The notes: a model not told the origin generated them from the sequence alone. A stretch of DNA of 64,000 nucleotides from Escherichia sp. E4742 (GCF_005843885.1 NZ_CP040443.1:2170001-2234000); one strand, 5' to 3'; counted from the stretch's first letter, positions 39,613 through 49,921 are shown. A program made the numbers and translations.

Positions 39613-41721
39613 TTAATTTCGGTTTCGGGTGACTTTAATCACGTCTGGCATCACGCGGATTTTGCGCATGATATTCGCCAGATGCACACGGTCACGGGCG
39701 GTCAGACGAATAAAGGCGCTGTAGACGCGACCATCCTTTTCTTCTGTATTCAAACTTTGAATATTGGAGTTGGTCGTATTGATCGCTGCCGTCAGGTTAG
39801 CTAATGCGCCCTGATGATTGAACATCTCCACCTTGATTTCGGTGATGAACTCTTGCGCCGTCTCTTTATCCCATTCCACAGCCATAAATTTCTCTGGCTC
39901 TTTCTGGTAGCCACGGATGTTACGACAGGATTCATGGTGGATCACCAGACCTTTACCGGGGCTGACGTGAGCGATAATTGGATCGCCAGGAATAGGACGG
40001 CAGCATTTCGCAAAGGTGATCAGAACGCCATCGGCACCTTTAATTGGCAGATGTCCGTGACTTTGGGTCGCCGGAGGAATGGAAGCGTCTCCATGTTGCA
40101 GATTTTTCGCGACCACCACGCTCATCGCGTTGCCAAGGCCGATTTCAGCCAGCAGATCGTCAAGCGTTGCCAGCTTCATGCGGTCCAGTTCGCGCTGAAT
40201 ATTTTCCTGCGGGATTTCATTGAGCTTACGGCTACCACCCAACGCATGGTTGAGCAGACGGCGGCCCAGGCTTACAGAATCATCACGCTTGAGGTTTTTC
40301 AGCAACTGACGAATTTTGGCGCGCGCTTTCGAGCTGACGACAAAGTTCAGCCACGCGGCATTCGGGCGAGCGCCCGGTGCGGTAATGATTTCAACTGTTT
40401 GACCACTGGTAAGCGGCTGCGACAGCGGGTAAGGCTGACGGTCGACGCGCGCGCCCACGCAGGCATGACCGATATCGGTATGCACCGCATAAGCGAAGTC
40501 TACGGGCGTTGCACCGGCAGGCAGCTCGACAATGCGCCCTTCCGGTGTGAAAACGTAAATCTCATCCGGGAAGAGATCGGATTTAACGCTCTCGATAAAT
40601 TCAAACGAGCTACCGGCGCTCTGTTGCAGCTCCAGCAGGCTTTGCATCCAGCGCTGGGCGCGGATTTGCGCGGTAGTGCTGGTTTCGCCGTGCTCTTTAT
40701 AAGCCCAGTGCGCGGCAACACCCATCTCCGCCATCTGATCCATATCTTCGGTACGGATCTGGACTTCAACCGGCACGCCGTGCGGGCCAATCATCGAGGT
40801 GTGCAAAGATTGATAGCCGTTCGCTTTTGGAATGGCGATATAGTCTTTCACGCGACCCGGACGCGGCTTGTACAGGCTGTGCATCTGGCCGAGCACGCGA
40901 TAACAGGTGTCGGAATCATTGACGATCACGCGGAAGGCGTAGATGTCCATGATCGAGTGAAAACGCTGCTCTTTGAGCACCATTTTGCAGTAAATCGAAT
41001 AAAGATGCTTTTCGCGACCACTGACGCGGCACGGTATTCCCGCTTCCTGCAAACGCCCTTCGATTTCCGAGAGGATTTTTTGGATCATCTCTTTACGGTT
41101 GCCGCGCGCGGCTTTCACCACTTCTTTGATTACGCGATAACGGTTGGGATACAGCGCTTCAAAACCCAGCTCTTCGAGTTCGGTTTTAATGTGGTGGATA
41201 CCTAAACGGTGCGCCAGCGGGCTGTAAATTTCGAGAGTTTCACGGGCGATGCGGCGACGTTTGTCCGGGCGAAGTGAGCCCAGCGTGCGCATGTTGTGGG
41301 TACGGTCTGCGAGTTTGATGAGAATGACGCGGATATCCTGCACCATCGCCATAATCATCTTGCGAAAGTTTTCGGCCTGCGCCTCTTTCTTATCGCGGAA
41401 CTTGAGCTTATCAAGCTTTGATACTCCCTCTACCAGTTCGGCGACGCTTTTACCAAAAAGCTGTTCCATGTCCTGGTAGGTGGCGGGAGTATCTTCAATC
41501 ACGTCATGCAGCAGCGCTGCCATTAGCGTTTCATAGTCGAGTTTCATCTCGGCCAGAATGCAGGCAACCGCTACCGGGTGCGTGATATAGGGTTCACCGC
41601 TTGAACGTGTTTGCCCCTCGTGAGCATCACGTGCAACGAGATACGCCTGCCGCAGACGCTTGATTTGGTCTTCCGGCAGGTAGGTTTGAATCAGTTGATT
41701 CAGGCTTTCAAACAGATACAA
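39613..41721 (-). CDS. spoT: (p)ppGpp synthetase/hydrolase SpoT
   Basis: This 702-residue bifunctional regulator of the stringent response hydrolyses (p)ppGpp and weakly synthesises it. The HD hydrolase motif is ALLHDVIEDT (about residues 69-78). The synthetase-type domain contains NGYQSLHTSMIG. The TGS domain follows (EIYVFTPEGRIVELPAG) and then a C-terminal ACT domain. Length is standard. It sits 18 bases after rpoZ in the operon. A long antisense frame across it (39814-41205) is a codon-bias shadow. Confidence 0.97.
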   Translation of the reverse strand: MYLFESLNQLIQTYLPEDQIKRLRQAYLVARDAHEGQTRSSGEPYITHPVAVACILAEMKLDYETLMAALLHDVIEDTPATYQDMEQLFGKSVAELVEGVSKLDKLKFRDKKEAQAENFRKMIMAMVQDIRVILIKLADRTHNMRTLGSLRPDKRRRIARETLEIYSPLAHRLGIHHIKTELEELGFEALYPNRYRVIKEVVKAARGNRKEMIQKILSEIEGRLQEAGIPCRVSGREKHLYSIYCKMVLKEQRFHSIMDIYAFRVIVNDSDTCYRVLGQMHSLYKPRPGRVKDYIAIPKANGYQSLHTSMIGPHGVPVEVQIRTEDMDQMAEMGVAAHWAYKEHGETSTTAQIRAQRWMQSLLELQQSAGSSFEFIESVKSDLFPDEIYVFTPEGRIVELPAGATPVDFAYAVHTDIGHACVGARVDRQPYPLSQPLTSGQTVEIITAPGARPNAAWLNFVVSSKARAKIRQLLKNLKRDDSVSLGRRLLNHALGGSRKLNEIPQENIQRELDRMKLATLDDLLAEIGLGNAMSVVVAKNLQHGDASIPPATQSHGHLPIKGADGVLITFAKCCRPIPGDPIIAHVSPGKGLVIHHESCRNIRGYQKEPEKFMAVEWDKETAQEFITEIKVEMFNHQGALANLTAAINTTNSNIQSLNTEEKDGRVYSAFIRLTARDRVHLANIMRKIRVMPDVIKVTRNRN

Positions 41722-41739
41722 GGGCGACCCGCTTTGTGA

Positions 41740-42015
41740 TTAACGACGACCTTCAGCAATAGCGGTAACGGCTTGTAATTCAGCGGCTTCCTGCTCTTGC
41801 TGTTCCTGGCGTTCGCGCACGTCGAGGATCTGGTTGTTGATCAGACCTTCTTCGATTTCGCGCAGCGCAATTACTGTGGTTTTATCGTTTTCTTCCGGTA
41901 CCAGCGGATCCTTTCCGCCTACCTGCATCTGACGAGCGCGACGCGCGGCGACCAGTACCAGGTCAAAACGGTTACCAATTTTCTCTACAGCGTCCTGAAC
42001 AGTTACGCGTGCCAT
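41740..42015 (-). CDS. rpoZ: RNA polymerase omega subunit
   Basis: This 91-residue omega subunit begins [20 protein letters not shown] and supports beta-prime folding and ppGpp binding at site 1. Intact and of normal length, in the gmk-rpoZ-spoT operon. Confidence 0.97.
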
Positions 42016-42069
42016 ACTTAAAAAGCTCCACAGGTGAAGAAATGACTGGGCATGATACTGAAAGAAGGT

Positions 42070-42756
<687 letters not shown>

Positions 42757-42757
42757 A

Positions 42758-42814
<57 letters not shown>

Positions 42815-42951
42815 CCTGTTTCCGCAATTCCCGGTCATTTACTGCAACAAAGACGATTCTCTGGAAGCGTCATCTCACACTTTATTTTTGCCCCTCGGTT
42901 TTGCATTCATCTCGTTGTATATCTGCCCGCCTGACTACAACGGAGGTGACG

Positions 42952-44637
42952 ATGAAAGTATGGATTGTAGTGTTAATGAGTATTTTGTGCTGGCAATCAT
43001 CAGCGAAGGCGGTATGTCCGGCCTGGTCGCCAGCCAGAGCGCATGAAGAAATTTCCCGCCTACAACAGCAAGTAAAACAGTGGGACGATGATTACTGGAA
43101 AAAAGGGAAAAGTGACGAGGAAGATGGGGTTTACGATCAGTTAAGCGCCCGCCTTGCACAGTGGCAACGCTGTTTTGGCGAAGAGACAACGGGTGACGCT
43201 ATGCCGCCGCCGTTGAGTGGCACGGTTATCCATCCGGTTGCTCATACGGGGGTACGTAAGTTAGCGGATAAAAATGCGCTACGTCTGTGGATGCATGAGC
43301 ACAGCGATCTTTGGGTACAGCCAAAAGTTGATGGCGTTGCGGTAACACTGGTCTACCGTGATGGAAAACTGATTAAAGCGATCAGTCGTGGCAATGGGCT
43401 TAAAGGTGAGGACTGGACGCAGAAAATACGCTTGATTCCTTCTGTACCGCAATCTGTTAGCGGAGCTTTGGCCAACAGCACCCTGCAGGGTGAGATATTT
43501 CTCCAGCGTGAGGGGCATATCCAACAACAAATGGGAGGAATGAATGCCCGTTCAAAGGTCGCTGGCATTTTGATGCGCCAGGACAATAGCGACACGCTGC
43601 ATTCACTGGGCGTGTTTATCTGGGCGTGGCCGGATGGACCACAGTTGATGGCCGAGCGATTACAGCAGCTTGCTACTGCGGGCTTTACTTTGACGCAGAA
43701 GTATACCCTTGCGGTGAAAAGCGTAGACGAGGTTGAGCGAGCACGTAATGAGTGGTGGAAAGCGAAATTGCCCTTCGTCACCGATGGCGTGGTTGTGCGA
43801 GCGGCTAAGGAGCCCGAATCCCGTCATTGGCTACCGGGTCAGGCGGACTGGCTGATAGCGTGGAAATATCAGCCTGTGGCCCAGGTTACTGAAGTAAACG
43901 CGATACAGTTTGCTGTCGGTAAGAGCGGAAAAATCTCGGTGGTGGCGTCACTCGCGCCTGTCATGCTGGATGATAAAAAAGTCCAGCGGGTGAACATTGG
44001 TTCCGTCAGACGTTGGCAGGAGTGGGACATTGCACCTGGCGATCAAATCCTTGTGAGTCTTGCCGGTCAGGGTATTCCACGCATTGATGAAGTGGTCTGG
44101 CGCGGTGCAGAACGCACAAAACCGAAACCACCAGAAAACCGTTTTAACGCGTTGACATGCTACTTCGCTTCTGATGTTTGTCAGGAACAATTCATATCGC
44201 GATTAGTTTGGCTGGGATCAAAACAGGTTTTGGGGCTGGAGGGCATCGGTGAATCTGGTTGGCGCTCGCTGCATCAGACGCATCGCTTTGAGCATATTTT
44301 TTCCTGGCTTTCATTAACGCCAGAGCAATTGCAGCACACGCCGGGGATCGCGAAGAGTAAAGGTGAGCAGTTGTGGCATCAGTTTAACCTGGCACGTCAA
44401 CAGCCTTTTACTCGCTGGGTGATGGCAATGGGAATACCGTTAACCCAAACGGCGCTTAATGCCAACGACTTCAGCTCCTGGGCGCAACTTTTGCAGAGAA
44501 GCGAACAGTATTGGCAGCAACTACCGGGGACAGGGGGGCGTCGCGCAAGTCAGGTTATGGAATGGAAGGATAATGCGCAAATCAAGATGCTGGGCAACTG
44601 GCTGGCTGCCCAGCAGATCACAGGTTTTGTGCCTTAG
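42952..44637 (+). CDS. ligB: NAD-dependent DNA ligase LigB
   Basis: This 561-residue second NAD-dependent ligase of E. coli contains the adenylation lysine in QPKVDGVAV (K-x-D-G), followed by nucleotidyltransferase and OB regions and HhH motifs (GLEGIGESGW; TPGIAKSKGEQLW). It lacks the zinc finger and BRCT domain of LigA. An odd but known trait is the hydrophobic, signal-like N-terminus (MKVWIVVLMSILCWQSSAKA), which raises doubt about a cytosolic role. The start follows CGGAGGTGAC. The last 4 bases overlap yicG, which runs the other way. Confidence 0.93.
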   Translation: MKVWIVVLMSILCWQSSAKAVCPAWSPARAHEEISRLQQQVKQWDDDYWKKGKSDEEDGVYDQLSARLAQWQRCFGEETTGDAMPPPLSGTVIHPVAHTGVRKLADKNALRLWMHEHSDLWVQPKVDGVAVTLVYRDGKLIKAISRGNGLKGEDWTQKIRLIPSVPQSVSGALANSTLQGEIFLQREGHIQQQMGGMNARSKVAGILMRQDNSDTLHSLGVFIWAWPDGPQLMAERLQQLATAGFTLTQKYTLAVKSVDEVERARNEWWKAKLPFVTDGVVVRAAKEPESRHWLPGQADWLIAWKYQPVAQVTEVNAIQFAVGKSGKISVVASLAPVMLDDKKVQRVNIGSVRRWQEWDIAPGDQILVSLAGQGIPRIDEVVWRGAERTKPKPPENRFNALTCYFASDVCQEQFISRLVWLGSKQVLGLEGIGESGWRSLHQTHRFEHIFSWLSLTPEQLQHTPGIAKSKGEQLWHQFNLARQQPFTRWVMAMGIPLTQTALNANDFSSWAQLLQRSEQYWQQLPGTGGRRASQVMEWKDNAQIKMLGNWLAAQQITGFVP

Positions 44638-45251
44638 TGGCCTTCGTGGCTGTAATAAAAAACCGGTAATCCCAGTTTAAGACGCAGCGCCAGCAAGCGA
44701 GCGAAAAAGCCGAATACCAGGGTGGAAATAATCACCACATCATGGTTGGAAACATAGTGTTGCAGTGCGATGTACAGCACGGCGGAAGCAAAAGAAACCC
44801 CGGCGTACAACTCTTTCTGGAATACCAGTGGGATGCGTTTACAGAACATATCGCGCAAAACGCCGCCAAATACGCCGGTCGTCACAGCTGCGACAACGGC
44901 AATGATCGGGCCGTGTCCCATATCCAGCGCGACCTGTGCGCCAATGATAGAAAAAACCACCAGTCCGAGCGCATCGAGCACCAGAAAGACTTTACGCAGG
45001 TAAGGCATCACGGGAGCAACGATGGTGGTGAACACGGCGGCGGTGGCGACGATAATCACATACTCCGGGTGTTTGACCCAGCCAAGCGGATAGTGGCCCA
45101 GCAGAATATCACGTACTGATCCTCCGCCAATTGCGGTGGCGGTAGCAATGATAATTACGCCAAATGTATCCATGCGCCGCCGTCCGGCCGCTAGCGCCCC
45201 TGTCATGGCTTCGGCAGTAATGCCAACCAAATACAAAATGTGTAACAGCAT
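44634..45251 (-). CDS. yicG: YicG, TRIC/UPF0126-family membrane protein
   Basis: A 205-residue protein with about seven hydrophobic helices and two GGG-containing repeats (AIGGGSVRDILLG; GVFGGVLRDMFCKR), the hallmark of the duplicated UPF0126/TRIC-type cation channel family. Start 45251 gives the standard length. The physiological ion is not known from sequence. Confidence 0.93.
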   Translation of the reverse strand: MLLHILYLVGITAEAMTGALAAGRRRMDTFGVIIIATATAIGGGSVRDILLGHYPLGWVKHPEYVIIVATAAVFTTIVAPVMPYLRKVFLVLDALGLVVFSIIGAQVALDMGHGPIIAVVAAVTTGVFGGVLRDMFCKRIPLVFQKELYAGVSFASAVLYIALQHYVSNHDVVIISTLVFGFFARLLALRLKLGLPVFYYSHEGH

Positions 45252-45502
45252 GGTTCTCTCCCTAAAAATCTGTCTGGCAGGGTAGCGATTTGTGCGCATT
45301 GTCACGATTGAGATTTTTTAAGGAGAGAATGGATTGATAATTTGTAGTTATGTGAAATTGCTATTTTCTGTAGTAAGAATGCATTTTTCTGATTTTGTGA
45401 TAAGTAAAATGCATTAGAAAAAGTATGGAGTAAATAAATATGAGGACGAAACTGTATGCGTAGCGCCGCTGTAATTAACAACGGCCTACGGAGATATGTC
45501 GC

Positions 45503-46366
45503 TTACTCGATGTTCTGAATCTGCTCGCGCATTTGCTCGATCAACACTTTCAGCTCGATGGCGGAGTTTGTCACTTCGGCATTGATAGATTTCGACGCAA
45601 GAGTGTTCGACTCGCGGTTGAACTCCTGCATCATAAAGTCCAGACGACGGCCAACCGCTTCTTTTTTCTTCAGAATGTTGTACGTCTCTTTAACATGCGC
45701 TTCGAGGCGGTCCAGCTCTTCGGCAACGTCAATTCGTTGTGCCAGCAGAACCAACTCCTGCTCCAGACGGTTATTTTCCAGCTGTACCTGGGCATCTTCC
45801 AGCTTCGCTACCAGACGCTCACGCTGCCATTGTAGGATTTCCGGCATATGGGCGCGCACTTTGACCACTTCGGCGGTGACGCCTTCCAGACGCTGCTCGA
45901 TCAATGCTTTCAGCGCCTGACCTTCGGTTTCACGCGCGATGATAAAGTCATCCAACGTACCATCGAGAGCCGCGAGAATTTCAGCTGCAATGGCGTCGAG
46001 ATCCTGCTCCTGGGCTGCCATCACGCCTGGCCAGCGCAGAATATCAACCGGGTTGATTTCCCCTTCGTCGCTCTGCATTTTCACCCAGTTCGCGGCAGTT
46101 ACCAGCTGTTTAGCCAGTTTTTCGTTGAGAATCAGCTCACCTTGTGCGCTAACATCTGGTTCATAGCGCAGGGTACATTCCACTTTACCGCGCGTCAGAC
46201 GAGAGCGAATACGCTCGCGAACGACAGGTTCAAGGCTACGGAACTGCTCCGGCAGACGAAAGTAAGTTTCCAGATAACGCTGGTTTACCGAGCGCATTTC
46301 CCAGGTTGCGCTCCCCCATTCACCCTTGATTTCACGCCGGGCGTAGGCGGTCATACTGCGGATCAT
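45503..46366 (-). CDS. yicC: YicC-family endoribonuclease
   Basis: A 287-residue YicC protein (MIRSMTAYARREIKGEWGSA). It has the N-terminal YicC domain, central helices and the DUF1732 C-terminus (EELDRLEAHV...GRRLDFMMQEFNRESNTL). Members are endoribonucleases; in E. coli the protein affects sRNA RyhB turnover. Divergent from rph. Confidence 0.94.
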   Translation of the reverse strand: MIRSMTAYARREIKGEWGSATWEMRSVNQRYLETYFRLPEQFRSLEPVVRERIRSRLTRGKVECTLRYEPDVSAQGELILNEKLAKQLVTAANWVKMQSDEGEINPVDILRWPGVMAAQEQDLDAIAAEILAALDGTLDDFIIARETEGQALKALIEQRLEGVTAEVVKVRAHMPEILQWQRERLVAKLEDAQVQLENNRLEQELVLLAQRIDVAEELDRLEAHVKETYNILKKKEAVGRRLDFMMQEFNRESNTLASKSINAEVTNSAIELKVLIEQMREQIQNIE

Positions 46367-46492
46367 AGACGTTCCTGTTTATAAAAGGAGAGGTGGAAGG
46401 ATTATAGCCATCGATGCCTTGTCAGGATAGGAATAACCGCCGGAAGTCCGTATAATGCGCAGCCACATTTGTTTCAAGCCGGAGATTTCAAT

Positions 46493-47209
46493 ATGCGTCC
46501 AGCAGGCCGTAGCAATAATCAGGTGCGTCCCGTTACCCTGACTCGTAACTATACAAAACATGCAGAAGGCTCGGTGCTGGTCGAATTTGGCGATACCAAA
46601 GTGTTGTGTACCGCCTCTATTGAAGAAGGCGTGCCACGCTTCCTGAAAGGTCAGGGTCAGGGCTGGATCACCGCAGAATACGGTATGCTGCCGCGTTCTA
46701 CTCATACCCGTAATGCCCGCGAAGCGGCGAAAGGTAAGCAGGGCGGCCGCACGATGGAAATCCAGCGTCTGATCGCTCGTGCATTGCGCGCCGCAGTAGA
46801 TTTGAAAGCCCTCGGTGAGTTCACCATTACGCTGGATTGCGACGTACTTCAAGCCGATGGCGGCACCCGCACTGCTTCTATCACCGGTGCTTGTGTTGCA
46901 CTAGCTGATGCCCTGAATAAACTGGTTGAAAATGGCAAGCTGAAAACCAATCCAATGAAAGGGATGGTAGCCGCGGTTTCTGTCGGTATTGTTAACGGTG
47001 AAGCGATTTGCGATCTGGAATACGTTGAAGACTCAGCGGCTGAAACGGACATGAACGTAGTGATGACCGAAGACGGGCGCATCATTGAAGTGCAGGGGAC
47101 GGCAGAAGGCGAGCCGTTCACCCATGAAGAGCTACTCACCTTGTTGGCGCTTGCCCGAGGGGGAATCGAATCCATTGTAGCGACGCAGAAGGCGGCGCTG
47201 GCAAACTGA
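46493..47209 (+). CDS. rph: RNase PH, full length
   Basis: A 238-residue phosphorolytic 3'-5' exoribonuclease for tRNA 3'-end trimming (MRPAGRSNNQVRPVTLTRNY...). It reads through to ARGGIESIVATQKAALAN without a frameshift. K-12 MG1655/W3110 strains carry an rph-1 frameshift near the 3' end that lowers pyrE expression. Here the frame is intact, so normal rph-pyrE coupling is expected. Confidence 0.97.
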   Translation: MRPAGRSNNQVRPVTLTRNYTKHAEGSVLVEFGDTKVLCTASIEEGVPRFLKGQGQGWITAEYGMLPRSTHTRNAREAAKGKQGGRTMEIQRLIARALRAAVDLKALGEFTITLDCDVLQADGGTRTASITGACVALADALNKLVENGKLKTNPMKGMVAAVSVGIVNGEAICDLEYVEDSAAETDMNVVMTEDGRIIEVQGTAEGEPFTHEELLTLLALARGGIESIVATQKAALAN

Positions 47210-47216
47210 TTTTTAA

Positions 47217-47242
47217 GGCGACTGATGAGTCGCCTTTTTTTT
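47217..47242 (+). promoter_or_regulatory. pyrE attenuator
   Basis: GGCGACT-GATG-AGTCGCC hairpin followed by T8, just after the rph stop and 33 bases before pyrE. It is the known UTP-sensitive attenuator: translation of the end of rph, coupled to slow transcription at low UTP, prevents termination. Confidence 0.92.
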
Positions 47243-47274
47243 GTCTGTAGAAAAGTAAGATGAGGAGCGAAGGC

Positions 47275-47916
47275 ATGAAACCATATCAGCGCCAGTTTAT
47301 TGAATTTGCGCTTAGCAAGCAGGTGTTAAAGTTTGGCGAGTTTACGCTGAAATCCGGGCGAAAAAGCCCCTATTTCTTCAACGCCGGGCTGTTTAATACC
47401 GGGCGCGACCTGGCACTGTTAGGCCGTTTTTACGCTGAAGCATTGGTGGATTCCAGCATTGAGTTCGATCTGCTGTTTGGCCCTGCTTACAAAGGGATCC
47501 CGATTGCCACCACAACCGCCGTGGCGCTGGCGGAGCATCATGACCTGGACCTGCCGTACTGCTTTAACCGCAAAGAAGCAAAAGATCACGGTGAAGGCGG
47601 CAATCTGGTTGGTAGCGCGTTACAAGGGCGTGTGATGCTGGTGGATGATGTGATCACCGCCGGGACGGCGATTCGCGAGTCGATGGAAATTATTCAGGCC
47701 AATGGCGCGACGCTTGCTGGCGTGCTGATTTCGCTCGATCGTCAGGAACGGGGTCGCGGCGAGATTTCGGCGATTCAGGAAGTTGAGCGTGATTACAACT
47801 GCAAAGTGATCTCTATCATCACCCTGAAAGACCTGATAGCCTACCTGGAAGAGAAGCCAGAAATGGCGGAACATCTGGCGGCGGTTAAGGCCTACCGCGA
47901 AGAGTTTGGCGTTTAA
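47275..47916 (+). CDS. pyrE: orotate phosphoribosyltransferase
   Basis: This 213-residue enzyme converts orotate and PRPP to OMP in pyrimidine synthesis. The PRPP-binding motif is VMLVDDVITAGTAI, and the substrate loop is near KEAKDHGEGGNLVG. ATG 47275 gives the standard length. Regulated by the attenuator ahead of it. Confidence 0.97.
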   Translation: MKPYQRQFIEFALSKQVLKFGEFTLKSGRKSPYFFNAGLFNTGRDLALLGRFYAEALVDSSIEFDLLFGPAYKGIPIATTTAVALAEHHDLDLPYCFNRKEAKDHGEGGNLVGSALQGRVMLVDDVITAGTAIRESMEIIQANGATLAGVLISLDRQERGRGEISAIQEVERDYNCKVISIITLKDLIAYLEEKPEMAEHLAAVKAYREEFGV

Positions 47917-47923
47917 AAATATG

Positions 47924-47953
47924 CGCTGCGCAGGGTTTTTGCTGTGCGCAGCG
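47924..47953. repeat. palindrome between pyrE and the retron
   Basis: CGCTGCGCA / TGCGCAGCG 9-bp stem with a 12-base spacer, directly after pyrE. It may serve as the pyrE 3' hairpin. A palindromic intergenic sequence at this spot is where retron Ec107 is reported to have inserted, so it could mark the retron boundary. Confidence 0.6.
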
Positions 47954-47987
47954 TGATGCGCTTTAAGATATCGTGTTAATCTGCTTT

Positions 47988-48181
47988 CGCCAGCAGTGGC
48001 AATAGCGTTTCCGGCCTTTTGTGCCGGGAGGGTCGGCGAGTCGCCGACTTAACGCCAGTAGTTTGTCCATATACCCAAAGCCGCTTCATTGTACTTAAGT
48101 ACGCTTCGCGTACGTCGCGCTGACGCGCTCAGTACAGTTACGCGCCTTAGGGATGGTTTGATGGTATTGCCGCTGTTGGTG
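47988..48181 (+). ncRNA. retron msr-msd (Ec107 type)
   Basis: The region has retron layout. The a1 repeat CGCCAGCAGTGGC (47988-48000) pairs over its whole length, with three G-U pairs, with a2 GCCGCTGTTGGTG (48169-48181). The likely branch guanosine lies in AATAGCG right after a1 (about 48005). Two msr hairpins follow: CCGGC/GCCGG near 48011-48028 and GTCGGCG/CGCCGAC near 48032-48048. The msd part (about 48050-48165) contains nested stems such as TGTACT/AGTACA and GTACGC/GCGTAC. The RNA would be the template and primer for msDNA with a 2'-5' branch. The exact msDNA ends are not determined here. Confidence 0.85.
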
Positions 48182-48213
48182 CCTCTTTTGGCCGCCGTGA
48201 TGTGGAGAGTGGA

Positions 48214-49173
48214 ATGGATGCTACCCGGATAACCCTTCTGGCGCTCGATTTGTTCGGCTCGCCGGGCTGGAGTGCCGATAAAGAAATACAGCGACTGTAT
48301 GCGCTCAGTAATCATGTCGGACGCCATTACCGACGCATTATTCTTTCTAAGCGCCACGGTGGTCAGCGGATGGTGCTAGCCCCTGATTACTTGCTCAAAA
48401 CCGTACAGCGCAACATTCTTAAGAACGTACTTTCACGATTTCCGCTTTCCCCTTTTGCTACCGCCTACCGGCCAGGTTGCCCAATCGTCAGCAACGCGCA
48501 GCCTCACTGCCAACAGTCGCAGATCCTGAAACTCGATATCGAAAACTTTTTCGATAGCATTAGCTGGTTACAGGTCTGGCGTGTGTTTAGCCAGGCTCAG
48601 GTGCCACGCAATGTGGTAACCATACTGACCTGGCTTTGTTGCTATAACGACGCGTTACCGCAGGGGGCGCCAACTTCGCCTGCCATTTCCAATCTTGTGA
48701 TGCGCCGTTTTGATGAGTGCATTGGGGCATGGTGCCAGACACGAGGAATTATCTATACCCGCTACTGCGATGACATGACCTTTTCAGGTCACTTCAATGC
48801 CAGTCAGGTTAAAAATAAAGTGTGCGGATTGTTAGCGGAACTGGGCCTGAGCCTCAATCAACGCAAAAGCTGCCTGGTCGCGGCCTGTAAGCGCCAGCAG
48901 GTAACCGGGATTGTTGTTAATCACAAACCACAGCTTGCCCGTGAAGCGCGCCGGGCGCTGCGTCAGGAGGTGCATTTGTGCCAGAAATATGGCGTTATTT
49001 CGCATCTTAGTCATCGTGGTGAACTTGATCCTTCAGGCGATCTCCACACACAGGCAACGGCGTATCTGTATGCTTTGCAGGGAAGAATAAACTGGTTATT
49101 GCAAATCAACCCTGAGGATGAGGCCTTTAAACAGGCGAGGGAAAGTGTAAAGCGAATGCTGGTGGCATGGTAA
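48214..49173 (+). CDS. retron reverse transcriptase (Ec107 type)
   Basis: From ATG 48214 the protein has 319 residues, the size reported for the Ec107 RT. Motifs: KLDIENFFDSI (first catalytic aspartate), LPQGAPTSPAISN, YCDDMTFSG (catalytic YxDD at 184-187), the retron-specific NAQPH (NAxxH, 94-98) and VTGIVVN (VTG, 230-236). It follows the msr-msd directly, as usual. Location between pyrE and slmA (old name ttk) is the known Ec107 site. No effector gene sits next to it, since slmA on the opposite strand is a housekeeping gene. Confidence 0.93.
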   Translation: MDATRITLLALDLFGSPGWSADKEIQRLYALSNHVGRHYRRIILSKRHGGQRMVLAPDYLLKTVQRNILKNVLSRFPLSPFATAYRPGCPIVSNAQPHCQQSQILKLDIENFFDSISWLQVWRVFSQAQVPRNVVTILTWLCCYNDALPQGAPTSPAISNLVMRRFDECIGAWCQTRGIIYTRYCDDMTFSGHFNASQVKNKVCGLLAELGLSLNQRKSCLVAACKRQQVTGIVVNHKPQLAREARRALRQEVHLCQKYGVISHLSHRGELDPSGDLHTQATAYLYALQGRINWLLQINPEDEAFKQARESVKRMLVAW

Positions 49174-49218
49174 GAAAAGCGTCAGGCAGACGTTTCTGCC
49201 TGAACGTTTAGGGGAGAA

Positions 49219-49815
49219 TTACTGCAACTGCGCAGCAATCAGTGGCCAGCGGGCGTCAAAATCATCCGTCGGGCGGTATTTAAACTCGCTGCGGACAAAG
49301 CGTGACAGCATACCTTCACAAAATGCCAGCAACTGGCTTGCCAGCAGCGTTTCATCGGTGGTGTAACCTTCACCCTCACGCATTCTTTTTTCACGCAACA
49401 CCTGACGCAACTGCGCTTCAATACGCTCGAACAGTTGGTTGATGCGCCCTTGCAGGCGGTCTTGTTCAAACATCAGCGCATGCCCGGTAAGGATGCGGGT
49501 CAGGCCAGGATTACGCTCACCAAAACCGAGGAGCAACAACACAATCAGACGCAGGCGCGTAGTGGTGTCCTTCTCATCTTTCAGAATCAGATTGATGCGA
49601 GTAATCAGGCTATCTTCGATAAACTCAATCAGGCTATCGAACATGCGGGTTTTACTGGGGAAGTGGCGATACAGAGCCGCTTCGGAAACGCCGACAGAGG
49701 CGGCCAGTTTCGCTGTCGTGATACGTTGGCTTCCATCGCTGGATTCCAGCATCAGCGCCAGAGACTGAAGTATTTCTTCGCGACGGTTCCTTTTCGCAGT
49801 TTGTTTTTCTGCCAT
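49219..49815 (-). CDS. slmA: nucleoid occlusion factor SlmA
   Basis: A 198-residue TetR-family protein (HTH: TTAKLAASVGVSEAALYRHF) that binds specific chromosomal sites and blocks FtsZ ring formation over the nucleoid. Start 49815 (MAEKQTAKRNRREEIL) gives standard length. Downstream of dut on the same strand; convergent with the retron RT, 45 bases apart. Confidence 0.96.
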   Translation of the reverse strand: MAEKQTAKRNRREEILQSLALMLESSDGSQRITTAKLAASVGVSEAALYRHFPSKTRMFDSLIEFIEDSLITRINLILKDEKDTTTRLRLIVLLLLGFGERNPGLTRILTGHALMFEQDRLQGRINQLFERIEAQLRQVLREKRMREGEGYTTDETLLASQLLAFCEGMLSRFVRSEFKYRPTDDFDARWPLIAAQLQ

Positions 49816-49921
49816 GTTACAAAATACCCCTGAAAATAAGCACTTGCCAGGCGGCACCCACGCTATGACCGCAAACGAAATGTTTGCGGCAATGTTATGA
49901 CGTTATTCGGATGCGTATGTG

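Noticed and set aside
39814..41205. 463-codon plus-strand open frame
   Set aside because: It lies wholly antisense to spoT, has no ribosome site or recognisable domain, and arises from the codon bias of the opposite strand.
47275..47916. PyrE as a phosphoribosyltransferase effector of the retron
   Set aside because: It is the standard housekeeping pyrE with its attenuator; the retron merely inserted downstream.
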